Origin: Dipteris shenzhenensis
Taxonomy: Eukaryota; Polypodiophyta; Polypodiopsida; Gleicheniales
Length of the DNA: 64,000 nt
Reading direction: 5' to 3' (one strand)
Assembly: GCA_047967505.1 (NCBI GenBank)
Contig: CM106539.1
The position numbers were made by a program, and so were the translations under genes. The notes under the pieces are model-generated. The model did not search any database and had not been told where the DNA came from. It saw only the letters and a list, made by a program, of their open reading frames with translations. Shown here in pieces: positions 1 to 10,291 of this stretch. Numbering within the stretch: position 1 is the first letter of the stretch; each line of letters starts with the position of its first letter.

Positions 1-114
1 CTAAGTTTTTGGCTAACATTTTCAATCATATAGGAGAGAAAAAACTATATGTCAGTAAAAGCTCTTACACTCCTTGGTAGAGCAAAACTACAAGACTGGG
101 CTTAATAGATATCC

Positions 115-3097
115 TTGCTGCTAACCAATTATCTATCCACTACACATAACGGCAAAAGCTACATTGCCCATCTAGTGGCCATAATAATTGGGTTTGCAAT
201 AGAGCAAGAGAAAGACTCTACACCCCTCTCAACACAAGATATAGAGGACTTTGAAACATTGATATTATCGCCAGAATGGGAATTAGACCCTCCACCTACT
301 CTCAATGCGGATAACATGGATGGGCAACAATCTGAACAGATTCCAGAGAATGACAATGTGGAACTCTGCCAAAGAATACTACAACTCAGTTCAATCTTGC
401 TCCTGCAACAGAAGGACTCGAGCATGGAAATCCAAGAGGATACCATGCCACATAATGACTTTGCAAGAGAGACAAATAGCATGCCTCTCCAAGAATCACA
501 AGTCACCAACATTGATGACTCCACGACTCTAGAGTCACAACCCCCAAATGTCTACAATGAACTGTTGTTCAAGAAATAGATCAAAATTCCACATGGACAC
601 ATGGGAGTCAGCTGTATGTCCAATAGAATCTAGGACATAGCACATTTTAGATCATACAACATCATAGCCAACAGTTACAACAATGGTCTCAATTATTTGC
701 TACCATGGCATCAGATGAGCAGGCAAGAGAAATGGGAAGACAGATGCTCCCACCACTCCAAGACAAGTTACAAACTGCCGAGATTGAAATTATTAAGCTC
801 AAGGAAAGCATGGCAGAACAAATGCAGCAACACCTCCTTGCACAAAATGCTCTAGTAGAAAGTAGAAAGGATGCCCTACAAGCCACGGTTTCTCTCCAAG
901 AAAAACACCTACAGCTATCTGATGCCTTGAACCAAAAGGAAAGGGTCGAGTTATCCCTCTCCCATATGCAAGCCACTTGTGATGATATCAAGAAGGAAAT
1001 GGTGTACTTAAATGAAATATTACTACTTAAAGAGGATCAGCTCCATGCCACATTAGACACAAACAATGAGTTGTAGAACAGACTCAAAGAAGGTAAACGT
1101 CAAATTCAAGAACTAGAGAAGGAATACATGGCATCAAGAGAGATACTTGTGCACACCAAAGCAGAACTGGATGCTCAAAGCAAGAGATACTCCAACTCCA
1201 TGTGCTTAATGATCAATTTCCAGGGCATCCAAAAGCAGCTCAAGCAGCTCAACAATTCAATAGTCTAAAGCTTGCATACATCTCCACATTGGGTAAGTAA
1301 TAAGACAAGTCACAAGTGCATGGAGTGGCAAAATCAAAAGGCAATAATTTCCAAATTGGAAATTCAACTACTAGGTCAAACCGATGACGATGCAAAGGGG
1401 TCAGCACAAGATCTTTTGCTACAAGGCATCACTACATTATACCAAGAGCTTGTTACAATCCTCCAGCAAGAGGATCACGTTAAAGGAAGAATACGTATAC
1501 TCTGGAAACAATTGCAAATCAAAATGTTACATGCAGTATCTAGTCTTGATTGGACCAGACTAGTAAGCACAAAGACTCTCTGAGATCTATGCCAGCATAT
1601 GAATGAAGACGAGAAGAATGTGTTATGTCTCTCAGTGCATGCAAATCTCATATGGTTAAAGGCTGATGAAATATTACTATATGAATGCTTGATGGGAAGC
1701 CCCCTCTTCGGGTAGTAGCTGGACTCCTACCCTTACTACTACAACAGCAATCACCAGCAACTTCCATGGGATATAACTCCAAGAAAAATCCAACATTAAA
1801 GCTATCAATGCCTACCAGAAGAAGCGACAAGGATCTACTAATGGAATATGTGGTCTACCTTCAATCTAATCTCCTCTATCTTGCCACTCTCTATTCTGAT
1901 CTACTCACATCCCTCCCTAACTCCAATATTATCCTCCATACCTTTCCAGAAATCCACGCTAACCCATATTCCTTGCCATGCCTCTTTGCCCATGCCTCTC
2001 AACACTATCACCTAATCCAAGAATCTAACTCCTATCATCCAGTTACACCTAACTTTTTTCCAACACTTGACAATCCATCCCTTGAGGATTATCAAGTTGC
2101 TAAATCAATTTGCCCAGCTCTCTCTCCACTTTCCACCAACATCCCTACTTCTACCTTCTCAAATTCACTACTTGCTTTGACCTCAAGCTTTTCCCCTATA
2201 ACCTCTTCTTCTCCCCCAAGACGACATATTCCTCCAATCTCCCTTGAGTTTTCAATGGAAGACACCATTAATGATTCCATCAATGAGCTTCAAGAATTGG
2301 ATAATCCAATTCGTACACCCACACATGAGTTGCAACAAGATACAGATAGGATTCCCATGCTCGATAATCCCATTGGTGATTTTTGGAGGCAATACCCAAA
2401 CATGCAGTCAAGAGGAGGATGGGACCTCTTCGGAATTTCAATGAGTATCCGCCAAGCACAAATCACACGAGACATCAGCATGAAATTGGAGCCATAGCTT
2501 GCTTGGCGTAGACCAAAGCTGCTCAATGAAAAGTACCTCCTTGAATACATACAGGCTCCATCTTCCTTTCGCATGCATCCCACATTTGATGCGGTACCCC
2601 GTCACTACTGGTGGGATGCGAATCATCATGATACAGATAATGCAGATGCTCCTCGCAATTGGTTGTTAATCAATAGAAACTCTAAAATCAAATGGACAAG
2701 CCAAGAAACACTCATCAAAGCCTTGGACAAACATGCATCAATTATGCAAGGCAATTATGAAAAAACACTCAAGGAAAGTGCAAAATACAGTGAAGCCTTA
2801 GTAGTCATCTTGGAGGTGTCCCTCACCATTGATGACCATTTGCCCAACCTCAGCTTCAATCCAAATCAACAGACAGATGCTCAAACAAGTTGCCTCTTTC
2901 AAAGAGCCATATCTCTTCAAGGGCGTTATGTGTGTTTGTTCGAAGAAATGGTTGACATCGGCTTCTTAAAAACTGAGCAAGCAATCTACAATGTTTGTGG
3001 ATTACAAGATCGACAACAAGCTCGCTCCATCTATCACCGCCGCCATCTTTACCATACTCATTGGGTAAAGATAACCGTAGCACAACATCGTCTGTAG
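115..3097 (+). pseudogene. decayed multi-ORF coding region of an unidentified mobile element
   Basis: Five plus-strand open stretches (115-579, 705-1076, 1272-1583, 1685-2497, 2573-3097) follow one another with only short gaps and read like one long protein broken by stops and frameshifts. The second stretch is a clear heptad-type coiled coil rich in Glu, Lys, Gln and Leu (about 705-1260), continuing past an in-frame TAG at about 1074. The fourth is Ser/Pro/Thr-rich. The last contains a Trp-rich patch (HYWWDA) and acidic segments. Two of the stops (near 1074 and 2495) are TAG codons where the context suggests Gln. No polymerase, integrase or protease motif is visible, so the family is not identified; a gag-like or accessory ORF of an LTR element is the best guess because an LTR-like segment follows directly. 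The 5' end lies outside the window. Confidence 0.45.
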
Positions 3098-3384
3098 ACT
3101 CAACCATAACCCGAGGACAGGTAATCAAATCGGTCCAGGGGAGTTGTCAACCCTGTGGCAACAAGGGCCAGAAGTGTAGTCTAGGATAACATCTATGACA
3201 ACATTGTGTGTGTAGAGTCAGCAAAGCTCTGCTTGTGATATCTTAAGCCTGAAATATGGTATGGTGAAGCTTAAAGGATGAGGATAGCCAAAATACTCTC
3301 TAGAAAAGATCCAATCATACTTGGAGAATCAAGATATAGAGAGAGAACGACTAAATCTAGACAGAGAAATACTAAAGCCTATAC

Positions 3385-3480
3385 TTTGAGGTCCCTCCAC
3401 TTTGTGTCGAGACCCAAAAGGGCCCCCCACTTTGTGTGGAGACCCAAAAGGTCCCCCCCAAAAGTGGAGGGACTCCTCTC
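3385..3480. repeat. 30-bp tandem repeat block inside the LTR-like segment
   Basis: CACTTTGTGT recurs at 3399 and 3429 with a 30-bp period (consensus CCCCCCACTTTGTGTGGAGA plus CCCAAAAGGT), with degenerate units on either side. The same unit, reverse-complemented, forms seven exact-period copies at 41925-42129. Confidence 0.75.
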
Positions 3481-3704
3481 CAAAAGGTCTCCTACAAAAG
3501 AGGTCTCGCCACATGAAGGTACCTATAGATTGTGTAGAGACCAACATGTATAGATATCTCTCAATGGAATGAAGCTCCCACTCTTTGGGGTTCAGTGTTC
3601 AAGCTCACTATTGTGTTCATGCAATTGATCTCGATTGCATCCATGCTCTCTTACACTATCGTGTTCTAGCATGCCCTTACCCTTGCACTCTCTACCCTTG
3701 TACT

Positions 3705-3910
3705 CCCTCCTCCTCCTCCTCCCTCATCCTTCTCCTCCCTCCAGGCTCCTCCTCCCTCCTCCTCCTCCTCCTCCTCCTCCTTCCTCCTTCTCCTCGCATC
3801 TCCTTCTCCTTCCTCCTCCTTCCTCCTTCTCCTCCCATCTCCTTCTGCTTCCTCCTCCTTCCTCCCTCCTCCTCCTCCCTCCTCCTCCTCATCCCTCCTC
3901 CTCCACCCTT
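3705..3910. repeat. (CTC)n / CTCCTT polypyrimidine tract
   Basis: About 200 bases of nearly pure pyrimidine on the plus strand, built from CTC and CTTCTCC units. It lies inside the longer copy of the LTR-like segment and has no counterpart in the copy at 41.7-42.3 kb, so it is probably an expansion. The ORFs that cross it encode only low-complexity Pro/Ser/Leu or Arg/Glu and are not real genes. Confidence 0.85.
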
Positions 3911-4333
3911 CCCCCTCGAATCCGCGAAGGAGACTAGCTCTCCACTCCTCAACCTTGGACTCCTCCTAAACCCTACAACCCCCTTTGAACCCTGGAACTC
4001 CTAGTTAGCTCTCTCAACTCTATCCCCCTTTCGAACCCTGAAATCCCCTTCTAAACCCTTGAACTCCCATGGGGACGAGAGCCTCCATCAATCGTTATGA
4101 TCAAGCCCTCTTTCTCATCCATGCATGCATGAGATTTGCTTTCCACGCTTTAGCCTACACCTCTCATCGGAACATGATGCGAGGACCTATGCTACACTTG
4201 TGAACACCTATGCTGCAATGAGCAACGACATGACTGTAGGTGACCAATACCCTCGGAACCTACACTTGGGAGAAATAGAGACAACACTATTCAAAAAGAA
4301 TTTGAGAAAAAGTGCCCAATTATTCACTTCACC

Positions 4334-4639
4334 GTATTTCACGTCCCTTGCTTATGGCCCCCAAGTTGCCACAAGCTTTCAAAACAGAAGTATACGTGAT
4401 GGCATCTGGGAAAACGCCCTCCCCTTGTATCTGTTCAAAACAGCTCAGCGCCAGGTCCATGTTCAGCATATCCTACGATGAGTGTATTCCAGGACACAAC
4501 ATTTCGAATTGGCAGCTTGTCAAAGACTTCACGAGCCTCTGAAAGTGAACCACATTTGCAATACATATCAACTAAAGCATTGGCAATGAAAAGATCTCTT
4601 CCTCCTTGATCATCAATCTTTGCATGTATTTCTCGGCCT
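4334..4639 (-). pseudogene. inverted, truncated copy of PPR gene sequence (306 bp)
   Basis: The reverse complement of 4334-4639 matches 6586-6899 of the intact PPR gene almost base for base. The left copy lacks 8 bases within the segment matching 6771-6780, which puts its PPR frame out of register, and it has neither start nor stop, so it cannot encode a PPR protein. Homology stops abruptly at both ends (GTATTTCAC at 4334 and GGCCTT at 4639). It lies about 2 kb upstream of the gene, in inverted orientation, just outside the LTR-like segment that ends at 4286. Origin by gene-fragment capture or by an inverted duplication are both possible. Confidence 0.9.
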
Positions 4640-5259
4640 TAAGCGAAGGTTATATAATCGAGTTTTGGGTGTGATCTTTAAGGCATATAATTGACTATTT
4701 ATGAAGTGCGTCCTCGCTTAGTGTTTCCTTGAATTTCCCAAATCAATTAGCTCTAGTTGTTCTTGCAAGTAGTTCTTACATTGTAACCATAGTTAAGAGA
4801 TTTGCGACCAAGCAAAGTCCATTGAAGGTTTTGAAGACCAAATTATTTCGTTTAACAAAGCTAGAGAGCTTGAGGACATAACTTGATTCCCTACACTACC
4901 TTACCGTATTGGTGCTTGATGACAGTTGAAACAAAAGGAGAGGGAGCTAATGATTTCCTAGGATTCTAGCCGAGTGTGTAGCCAGTCTTTTGACAGGCTC
5001 CAAGGTACCGTGAGAAATGATTAAGTTTCCTATAAGGTACTACGTTTGCTTCTCATAATGAAAATTTCATGTATGTCCCTATGCCTTGAGCGAAAATAAG
5101 ATGTGTCCTCTGTAAAAGCCTTACAAAGCCTTATCGAGTTCGATGAAAAAAAAGTTTACTTCTAAAAAATTATTAGTACAATGCCTTCTTTGCTTATATT
5201 ATTTGATCAAACAATCATGCAATCCACATAATGCTCCAACATCGTGCGGGTCCTCCCTT
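4640..5259. other. non-coding stretch, nothing recognised
   Basis: I see no credible coding frame, terminal repeat or RNA gene here. The sequence is moderately AT-rich with no obvious internal repeats. Confidence 0.5.
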
Positions 5260-5287
5260 CTATTAGGGTGTTTAGACACCCTAATAG
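5260..5287. repeat. perfect 12-bp hairpin
   Basis: CTATTAGGGTGT (5260-5271), a 4-base loop TTAG, and the exact complement ACACCCTAATAG (5276-5287). It lies about 800 bases upstream of the PPR ORF. It may be the remnant of a small transposable element; nothing indicates a terminator. Confidence 0.7.
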
Positions 5288-5530
5288 ATAGATGCCCAAA
5301 CCCGCGATGCCCAATCACAAGTCTCCAAAACTTTGACAGGAGGATTCAAACCTGCAACGCCCAATCACAAATCGCTCACTCAGCCTAAACCAAGTAAGCG
5401 TTTTCGCATTCTTGCAATAAATGAACTTCTTCTCGTTCTTATTGTGCCCGTTCGGGCGGGCAAGGGCAGTGTGCAACCGCGTGGTCAAAACTTCAAATGT
5501 TACTTTGGATATATTAACAAGAAAAACGCC

Positions 5531-5536
5531 CACGTG
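5531..5536. promoter_or_regulatory. G-box (CACGTG) upstream of the PPR gene
   Basis: A CACGTG core in the context GCCCACGTGGTG, about 530 bases upstream of the PPR start codon and just before a (TTC)n tract that could lie in the 5' UTR. G-boxes are bound by plant bZIP and bHLH factors. Use at this locus is inferred from position only. Confidence 0.3.
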
Positions 5537-5605
5537 GTGAAATATAGTTTCCATGAAAGGTGACATTGTGAACCACAATCAAAGGCAGGCGACCAACTGT
5601 CACTT

Positions 5606-5633
5606 TTCTTCTTCTTCTTCTTCTTCTTCTTCT
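5606..5633. repeat. (TTC)n microsatellite, probable 5' UTR pyrimidine tract
   Basis: About nine TTC units on the plus strand, followed by CTTCTGAG. Pyrimidine-rich tracts like this are common in plant 5' UTRs near transcription starts. Confidence 0.7.
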
Positions 5634-6064
5634 CTTCTGAGCCTTGCCCAACATCAGACCTGGAGCAGGAGAGACGTTGCCTCCAGGAGCTCGCCATCAC
5701 CTCACCTGCATCCTCATGTTCGCCCCCACCTGTCGGAACAACAGAGGCCACAGTTCTGATCATCTAGGCGCTGTCCTGCGGCTCAAAAATGATGAATTGC
5801 AAGAGTCTTTTGCTGCCTCTTCTAGTAGTGCCACAAGAAGTTCGAGTTCAGGTTTGCTGCCATGGCTGCAAGTGCTTCCTTTTCTTTTCTTTTTCGTCTA
5901 ATTTTCAGTATTGAGCTTCCTTGAGTGCGTTCCTTCCGGTACAGGGAGCGCAGGAGATACACAGACCGCTTATGGCAGGAGTGGAAAGAACAAAGTTAGT
6001 GGCAATGGGTCGGCACAAGGTACTTTGCAACAGCACAAGGTGTCTTGTCAAAATGTAAGAAGAG

Positions 6065-8794
6065 ATGTGCTCGAGGTCTGCCGACCATGCCCTGGTGGAG
6101 AATTTGCCACTGTCCGGCGGCATGTGCAAGGCCGGCCTAAGGTCCGGAGGACAAATGAATTCACAATCACCTCAGAAGGGCAGTAGTCATGACATACTTG
6201 TAGACCGAACTGCTGAGCTGCAATCAGTTGAGAACTTTATCAGCATCTTGCAAAAGTGTAGGAAAAACAAAAATCTACCTTATGCCAAGCGGGTGCATGC
6301 ACACATTTGCACTAAGGGGCTGGAAACTCACAGAGCTATCGGGAACTACATTGTGCCAATGTTTGTTGCATGCGGAAGTATGATTGATGCTCAGCAGGTG
6401 TTTGACAGGTTGACTCATCGGAATGAGCATTCGTGGACTTCTCTCATTTTAGGCTATGTCCAATGTGGACAAGCTCAGCATGCTCTCAGCCTCTATCAAA
6501 CAATGCAAGAGGATAGTGTACAACCTAGCATCTACACGCTTACAGCCCTACTGAAAGCTTGTGCTCGGCTGAAAGATGTGGAAAGAGGCCGAGAAATACA
6601 TGCAAAGATTGATGATCAAGGAGGAAGAGATCTTTTCATTGCCAATGCTTTAGTTGATATGTATTGCAAATGTGGTTCACTTTCAGAGGCTCGTGAAGTC
6701 TTTGACAAGCTGCCAATTCGAAATGTTGTGTCCTGGAATACACTCATCGCAGGATATGCTGAACATGGACCTGGCCAGGAAGCGCTGAGCTGTTTTGAAC
6801 AGATACAAGGGGAGGGCGTTTTCCCAGATGCCATCACGTATACTTCTGTTTTGAAAGCTTGTGGCAGCTTGGGGGCCATAAGCAAGGGACGTGAAATACA
6901 TACTGAGATTGTACAAAAGGGACTTCAAAACGATCTTTTTATCAGTAGCAGTTTAGTCGACATGTATGCCAAATGCGGCTCACTCTTAGAGGCACGGGAA
7001 GTCTTTGAAAAGTTGTGTTTTCGGGATGTTGTGTCATGGAATGCTTTAATTGCAGGATACGCAGAACATGGACCTGGTGAGGAAGTGCTGAAATGTTTTG
7101 AACAGATGGAACTGGAGGGCATATCTCCGAATGCTGTCACAGTTGTTTCCATCTTGAAAGGTTGTGGCAGCATGGGAGCCATAAACAAGGGAAGAGAAAT
7201 ACATGTGGACATCACTCGAAAGACACTTGAAAGAGAGCTTTTTGTTGGCAGCGCTTTAGTTGACATGTATGCCAAATGTGGCTCACTTTCAGAGGCACAA
7301 GAAGTCTTTTACAAGCTGCCAGCTCGAAATGTTGTGCTGTGGAGCACACTAATTGCAGGATTTGCTGAACACGGGCCCGCTGAGGAAGCATTGATTTGTC
7401 TTCAACAGATGCAATTGGAGGGCATCTCTCCAAATGCAGTCACTTTTGTTGGTATCTTGAAATCTTGCGGGAACATGGGAGCCATAAGCGAAGGCCAAGA
7501 AATACATGCTGAGATAGCACGAAAGGGATTTGAAAGAGAGATTTTTGTTGGCAACTCTTTGGTCAACATGTACGTCAAATGTGGCTCACTTTCAGAGGCA
7601 TGGGAAGTCTTTGGCAAGCTACCAGTTCGAGATGTGGTATCGTGGAATGCCCTGATTGCAGGATATACCGAACGTGGACCTGGTCAGGAAGCACTGGCGT
7701 GTTTTGAACGGATGCAACTGGAGGGTGTCTCTCCAAATGCTGTTACATTTGTTAGTGTCTTGAAAATTTTTGGCATCATGGGAGCCATAGGCAAGGTCAG
7801 TGAAATGCACATTGAGATTGCACACAAGGGATTTGAAAGAGACCTTTTTGTGAGTAGCACTTTGGTCGATCTGTATGCCAATTGTGGTTGGCTCTCAGAG
7901 GCACGGGAAACCTTTGACAGACTGCCACTTCGTAATGTTGTAGTATGGAATGCGCTTATTGCAGGATATGCTGAACATGGACCCATTGAAGAAGCGCTGC
8001 AATGTTTTGACGAGATGTTACTGGAGGATGTCTTTCCCGATGCAATCACCTTTGCTTGTGTTTTGAAGGCTTGTGGCAGCATGGGAGCTGTGGGCAAGGG
8101 GCGAGAAATACATGCTGAGATAAAACAAAAGGGATTTCTAAGGGATCTTTCTGTCTGCAATTCCTTGGTTGACATGTATGCCAGATGTGGTTCACTTTTA
8201 GAGGCACGGGAAGTCTTTGACAAGCTGTCAGCTCCAGATGTGGTGTCATGGACTGCAATGATAAAGGGGTATGGCCTAAATAATGAGGGTAACATGGCTG
8301 TGCAATGTTTTGAAGACATGCAAGAACAGGGTGTGAAGCTGGATGTTATTATGCTAACATTCGTTCTCACTGCATGCAGCCATACCAACCTGGTATTTAA
8401 GGGACAGGAATGTTTCAAAGTCGCGAGAAGACAAAATTGCATTTTGCCATCAATGGAATACTATATTTGTATGATTAATCTTCTTGCAGGCTCAGGACAT
8501 TTGCATGAGGCAGAGGACTTTCTTGAAACTTTGCAGTGTCCTCCATCTGAAGGCACATGGAGAGCGCTTCTCAATGCCTGCAAATCTCATGGGGAAGCAG
8601 AACTAGGACTGAGATGCTTTCAGCAGGTTGCCCTGATGAACACAGAATCTGCTGCTTCATATGTGCTCATGGCAAACATTTATACATCTGCTGGGAGGTG
8701 GGATGATGCATATCGAGTTGAGGAGATGAGGAAACATACAATGGTGAAAGACAGCTTGCTATTGGTTGATAGAGGTGCTTGCATGAGTTTGTAA
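6065..8794 (+). CDS. PLS-class pentatricopeptide repeat (PPR) protein with truncated E-type C-terminus
   Basis: An uninterrupted 909-codon ORF without introns. PPR proteins bind single-stranded RNA in organelles; PLS-class members usually specify sites of C-to-U editing. The N-terminus (residues 1-70) is poorly conserved and may include a targeting peptide. From about residue 75 the protein is made of PLS triplets. The L/S signature LVDMYxKCGSLxEAREVF recurs at about residues 195, 296, 397, 498, 599 and 700, with a divergent first copy near residue 94, so the modules are 101 residues (303 bp) apart and very similar to each other. The C-terminus has an E1-like segment (WRALLNACKSHGEAELGLR, about residue 832) and an E2-like segment (GRWDDAYRVEEMRK), then stops. 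There is no DYW deaminase domain, so if it edits it would need a partner in trans. The start is the first ATG of the open frame; upstream ORFs are in other frames. Its 3' end is tandemly duplicated downstream. Confidence 0.93.
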   Translation: MCSRSADHALVENLPLSGGMCKAGLRSGGQMNSQSPQKGSSHDILVDRTAELQSVENFISILQKCRKNKNLPYAKRVHAHICTKGLETHRAIGNYIVPMFVACGSMIDAQQVFDRLTHRNEHSWTSLILGYVQCGQAQHALSLYQTMQEDSVQPSIYTLTALLKACARLKDVERGREIHAKIDDQGGRDLFIANALVDMYCKCGSLSEAREVFDKLPIRNVVSWNTLIAGYAEHGPGQEALSCFEQIQGEGVFPDAITYTSVLKACGSLGAISKGREIHTEIVQKGLQNDLFISSSLVDMYAKCGSLLEAREVFEKLCFRDVVSWNALIAGYAEHGPGEEVLKCFEQMELEGISPNAVTVVSILKGCGSMGAINKGREIHVDITRKTLERELFVGSALVDMYAKCGSLSEAQEVFYKLPARNVVLWSTLIAGFAEHGPAEEALICLQQMQLEGISPNAVTFVGILKSCGNMGAISEGQEIHAEIARKGFEREIFVGNSLVNMYVKCGSLSEAWEVFGKLPVRDVVSWNALIAGYTERGPGQEALACFERMQLEGVSPNAVTFVSVLKIFGIMGAIGKVSEMHIEIAHKGFERDLFVSSTLVDLYANCGWLSEARETFDRLPLRNVVVWNALIAGYAEHGPIEEALQCFDEMLLEDVFPDAITFACVLKACGSMGAVGKGREIHAEIKQKGFLRDLSVCNSLVDMYARCGSLLEAREVFDKLSAPDVVSWTAMIKGYGLNNEGNMAVQCFEDMQEQGVKLDVIMLTFVLTACSHTNLVFKGQECFKVARRQNCILPSMEYYICMINLLAGSGHLHEAEDFLETLQCPPSEGTWRALLNACKSHGEAELGLRCFQQVALMNTESAASYVLMANIYTSAGRWDDAYRVEEMRKHTMVKDSLLLVDRGACMSL

Positions 8795-9903
8795 TGGATA
8801 ACAAAGAGTTCAGGTATGAAAAAGGAAGGATATGTGCTAAATCTAAGTCTGCCTTTAGACCTGATTCTTATAATGAGAAGCTTTTTAATGTGGGCGTATA
8901 GACAAATGGACCACAAATTACAGGAAGGATAATGCTGCATTTGATGCAAGCTTGGAGGATGTGTAAAGACTCATCACAATGCTGCAAACTTCAGGAATAA
9001 ATACTGCATTTGACTTAAGCTTGAAGGATGTGTAAAGACTTATAACAATGCTGCATGAAGCTAGATCATGTACATTATTGAAAATGAGGGGGTAATGTGT
9101 GCAAGACAAGTGCTGGTTCGATCACTCAACAAGGATGGTCTCTGTTCTTGTAGAGGTATGTTGTGATTTACACAATGCAGACCTGCTGTATTATGACATG
9201 ATTGTAAAAACAAATGTGATTCTTTTACCATGGAGAGCGCTTCTCAATGCCTGCAAATCTCATGGGGAAGCAGAACTAGGACTGAGATGCTTTCAGCAGG
9301 TTGCCCTGATGAACACAGAATCTGCTGCTTCATATGTGCTCATGGCAAACATTTATACATCTGCTGGGAGGTGGGATGATGCATATCGAGTTGAGGAGAT
9401 GAGGAAACATGCAATGGTGAAAGACAGCTTGCTATTGGTTGATAGAGGTGCTTGCATGAGTTTGTTATGGATAACAAAGAGTTCAGGTATGAAAAAGGAA
9501 GGATTTGTGCTAAATCTAAGTCTGCCTTTAGACCTGATTCTTATAATGAGAAGCTTTTTGATGTGGGCGTATAGACAAATGGACCACAAATTACAGGAAG
9601 AATAATGCTGCATTTGATGCAAGCTTGGAGGATGTGTAAAGACTCATCACAATGCTGCAAACTTCAGGAATAAATACTGCATTCGACTTAAGCTTGAAGG
9701 ATGTGTAAAGACTTATCACAATGCTGCATGAAGCTAGATCATGTACATTATTGAAAATGAGGGGGTAATTTGTGCAAGACAAGTGCTGGTTCGATCACTC
9801 AACAAGGATGGTCTCTGTTCTTGTAGAGGTATGTTGTGATTTACACAATGCAGACCTGCTGTATTATGACATGATTGTAAAAACAAATGTGATTCTTTTA
9901 CCA
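8556..9903. repeat. 673-bp tandem duplication of the PPR 3' end and 3' flank
   Basis: Unit 1 is 8556-9228 and unit 2 is 9229-9901. The offset is 673 bases wherever I checked it (AGAGCGCTTC at 8561 and 9234; GCAAGACAAG at 9101 and 9774). The junction shares only CA, which suggests a duplication by non-homologous joining or replication slippage. I saw only a handful of differences between the units, so the event looks recent. Confidence 0.93.
9229..9605 (+). pseudogene. duplicated PPR C-terminal fragment with lost stop codon
   Basis: This copy begins inside the codon run for the E1 segment and has no PPR repeats upstream. The gene's TAA stop (8792-8794) is TTA here, so the frame reads 46 codons further to 9605. 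The open frame also extends upstream to 9099 through former 3' flank. The same downstream sequence exists after the stop of the intact gene, so either the gene gained a stop or the copy lost one. It probably encodes nothing useful on its own, unless the upstream transcript reads through and splices into it. Confidence 0.85.
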
Positions 9904-10291
9904 GTGTTGTAGTTTTAGAGAATCGAGCAAAGGGAATTGATTATATATGGGATAGAGAGAACATAATCAAGAGGAAGTCTTAGCCCATCGCTAAGATTTT
10001 AAATCTTAAGACACAAACGTCTAAAAGACCAAGCCCTCCTGCTATTCAACAAAAATTGCAGACTCTATTTGCATTAGTTGATATGGAAGGGGAAGGGGGT
10101 GAAAAGGAAGAGGGAAGGTCTCATTAAAGTAGGGGAAGAGGGGTGACAAGGAGAAGGGGGGCCATTAACATAAGCAAAGTTTTTTTAGGGGAGGTTGGGT
10201 GGGACGTGTTCCATATTCATACTCAAATTCATTAAAGCAATTATCATACTAAGTATCTGTGTTGGAAAATGTGATAAACTATGGACATAGT
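9904..10291. other. non-coding stretch, purine-rich in part
   Basis: No gene recognised. Bases 10085-10190 are strongly purine-rich (GGGGAAGGGGG-type). I see no terminal repeats here. Confidence 0.5.

Larger units (their letters stand above)
3145..4286 (+). repeat. LTR-like terminal segment (probable 3' LTR of the preceding element)
   Basis: This segment starts with TGTCAAC just after a short purine run (CCAGGGGAG) and ends with GACAACA. It is recognisably homologous, in opposite orientation, to 41733-42347. Shared blocks include the stretch around 3195-3330 (TGTGTGTAGAGT, then GATCCAATCAT), 30-bp tandem repeats, and the block at 4137-4285 (TTAGCCTACACCTCTCA, then GAGCAACGACATGACT). The left copy is about 500 bp longer because of a polypyrimidine insert. 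No second LTR of the same element is in the window, so no target duplication can be tested. The exact start is uncertain. Confidence 0.5.

Noticed and set aside
3585-4004. Long Ser/Pro/Leu ORFs across the CTC tract
   Set aside because: They are translations of a simple polypyrimidine repeat in three frames and show no other coding sign.
5905-6186. ORFs overlapping the PPR start in other frames
   Set aside because: They lack PPR motifs; the 909-codon frame explains the region.
6616-8442. Several minus-strand ORFs up to 252 codons inside the PPR gene
   Set aside because: They are repeated shadows of the 303-bp PPR modules on the opposite strand.
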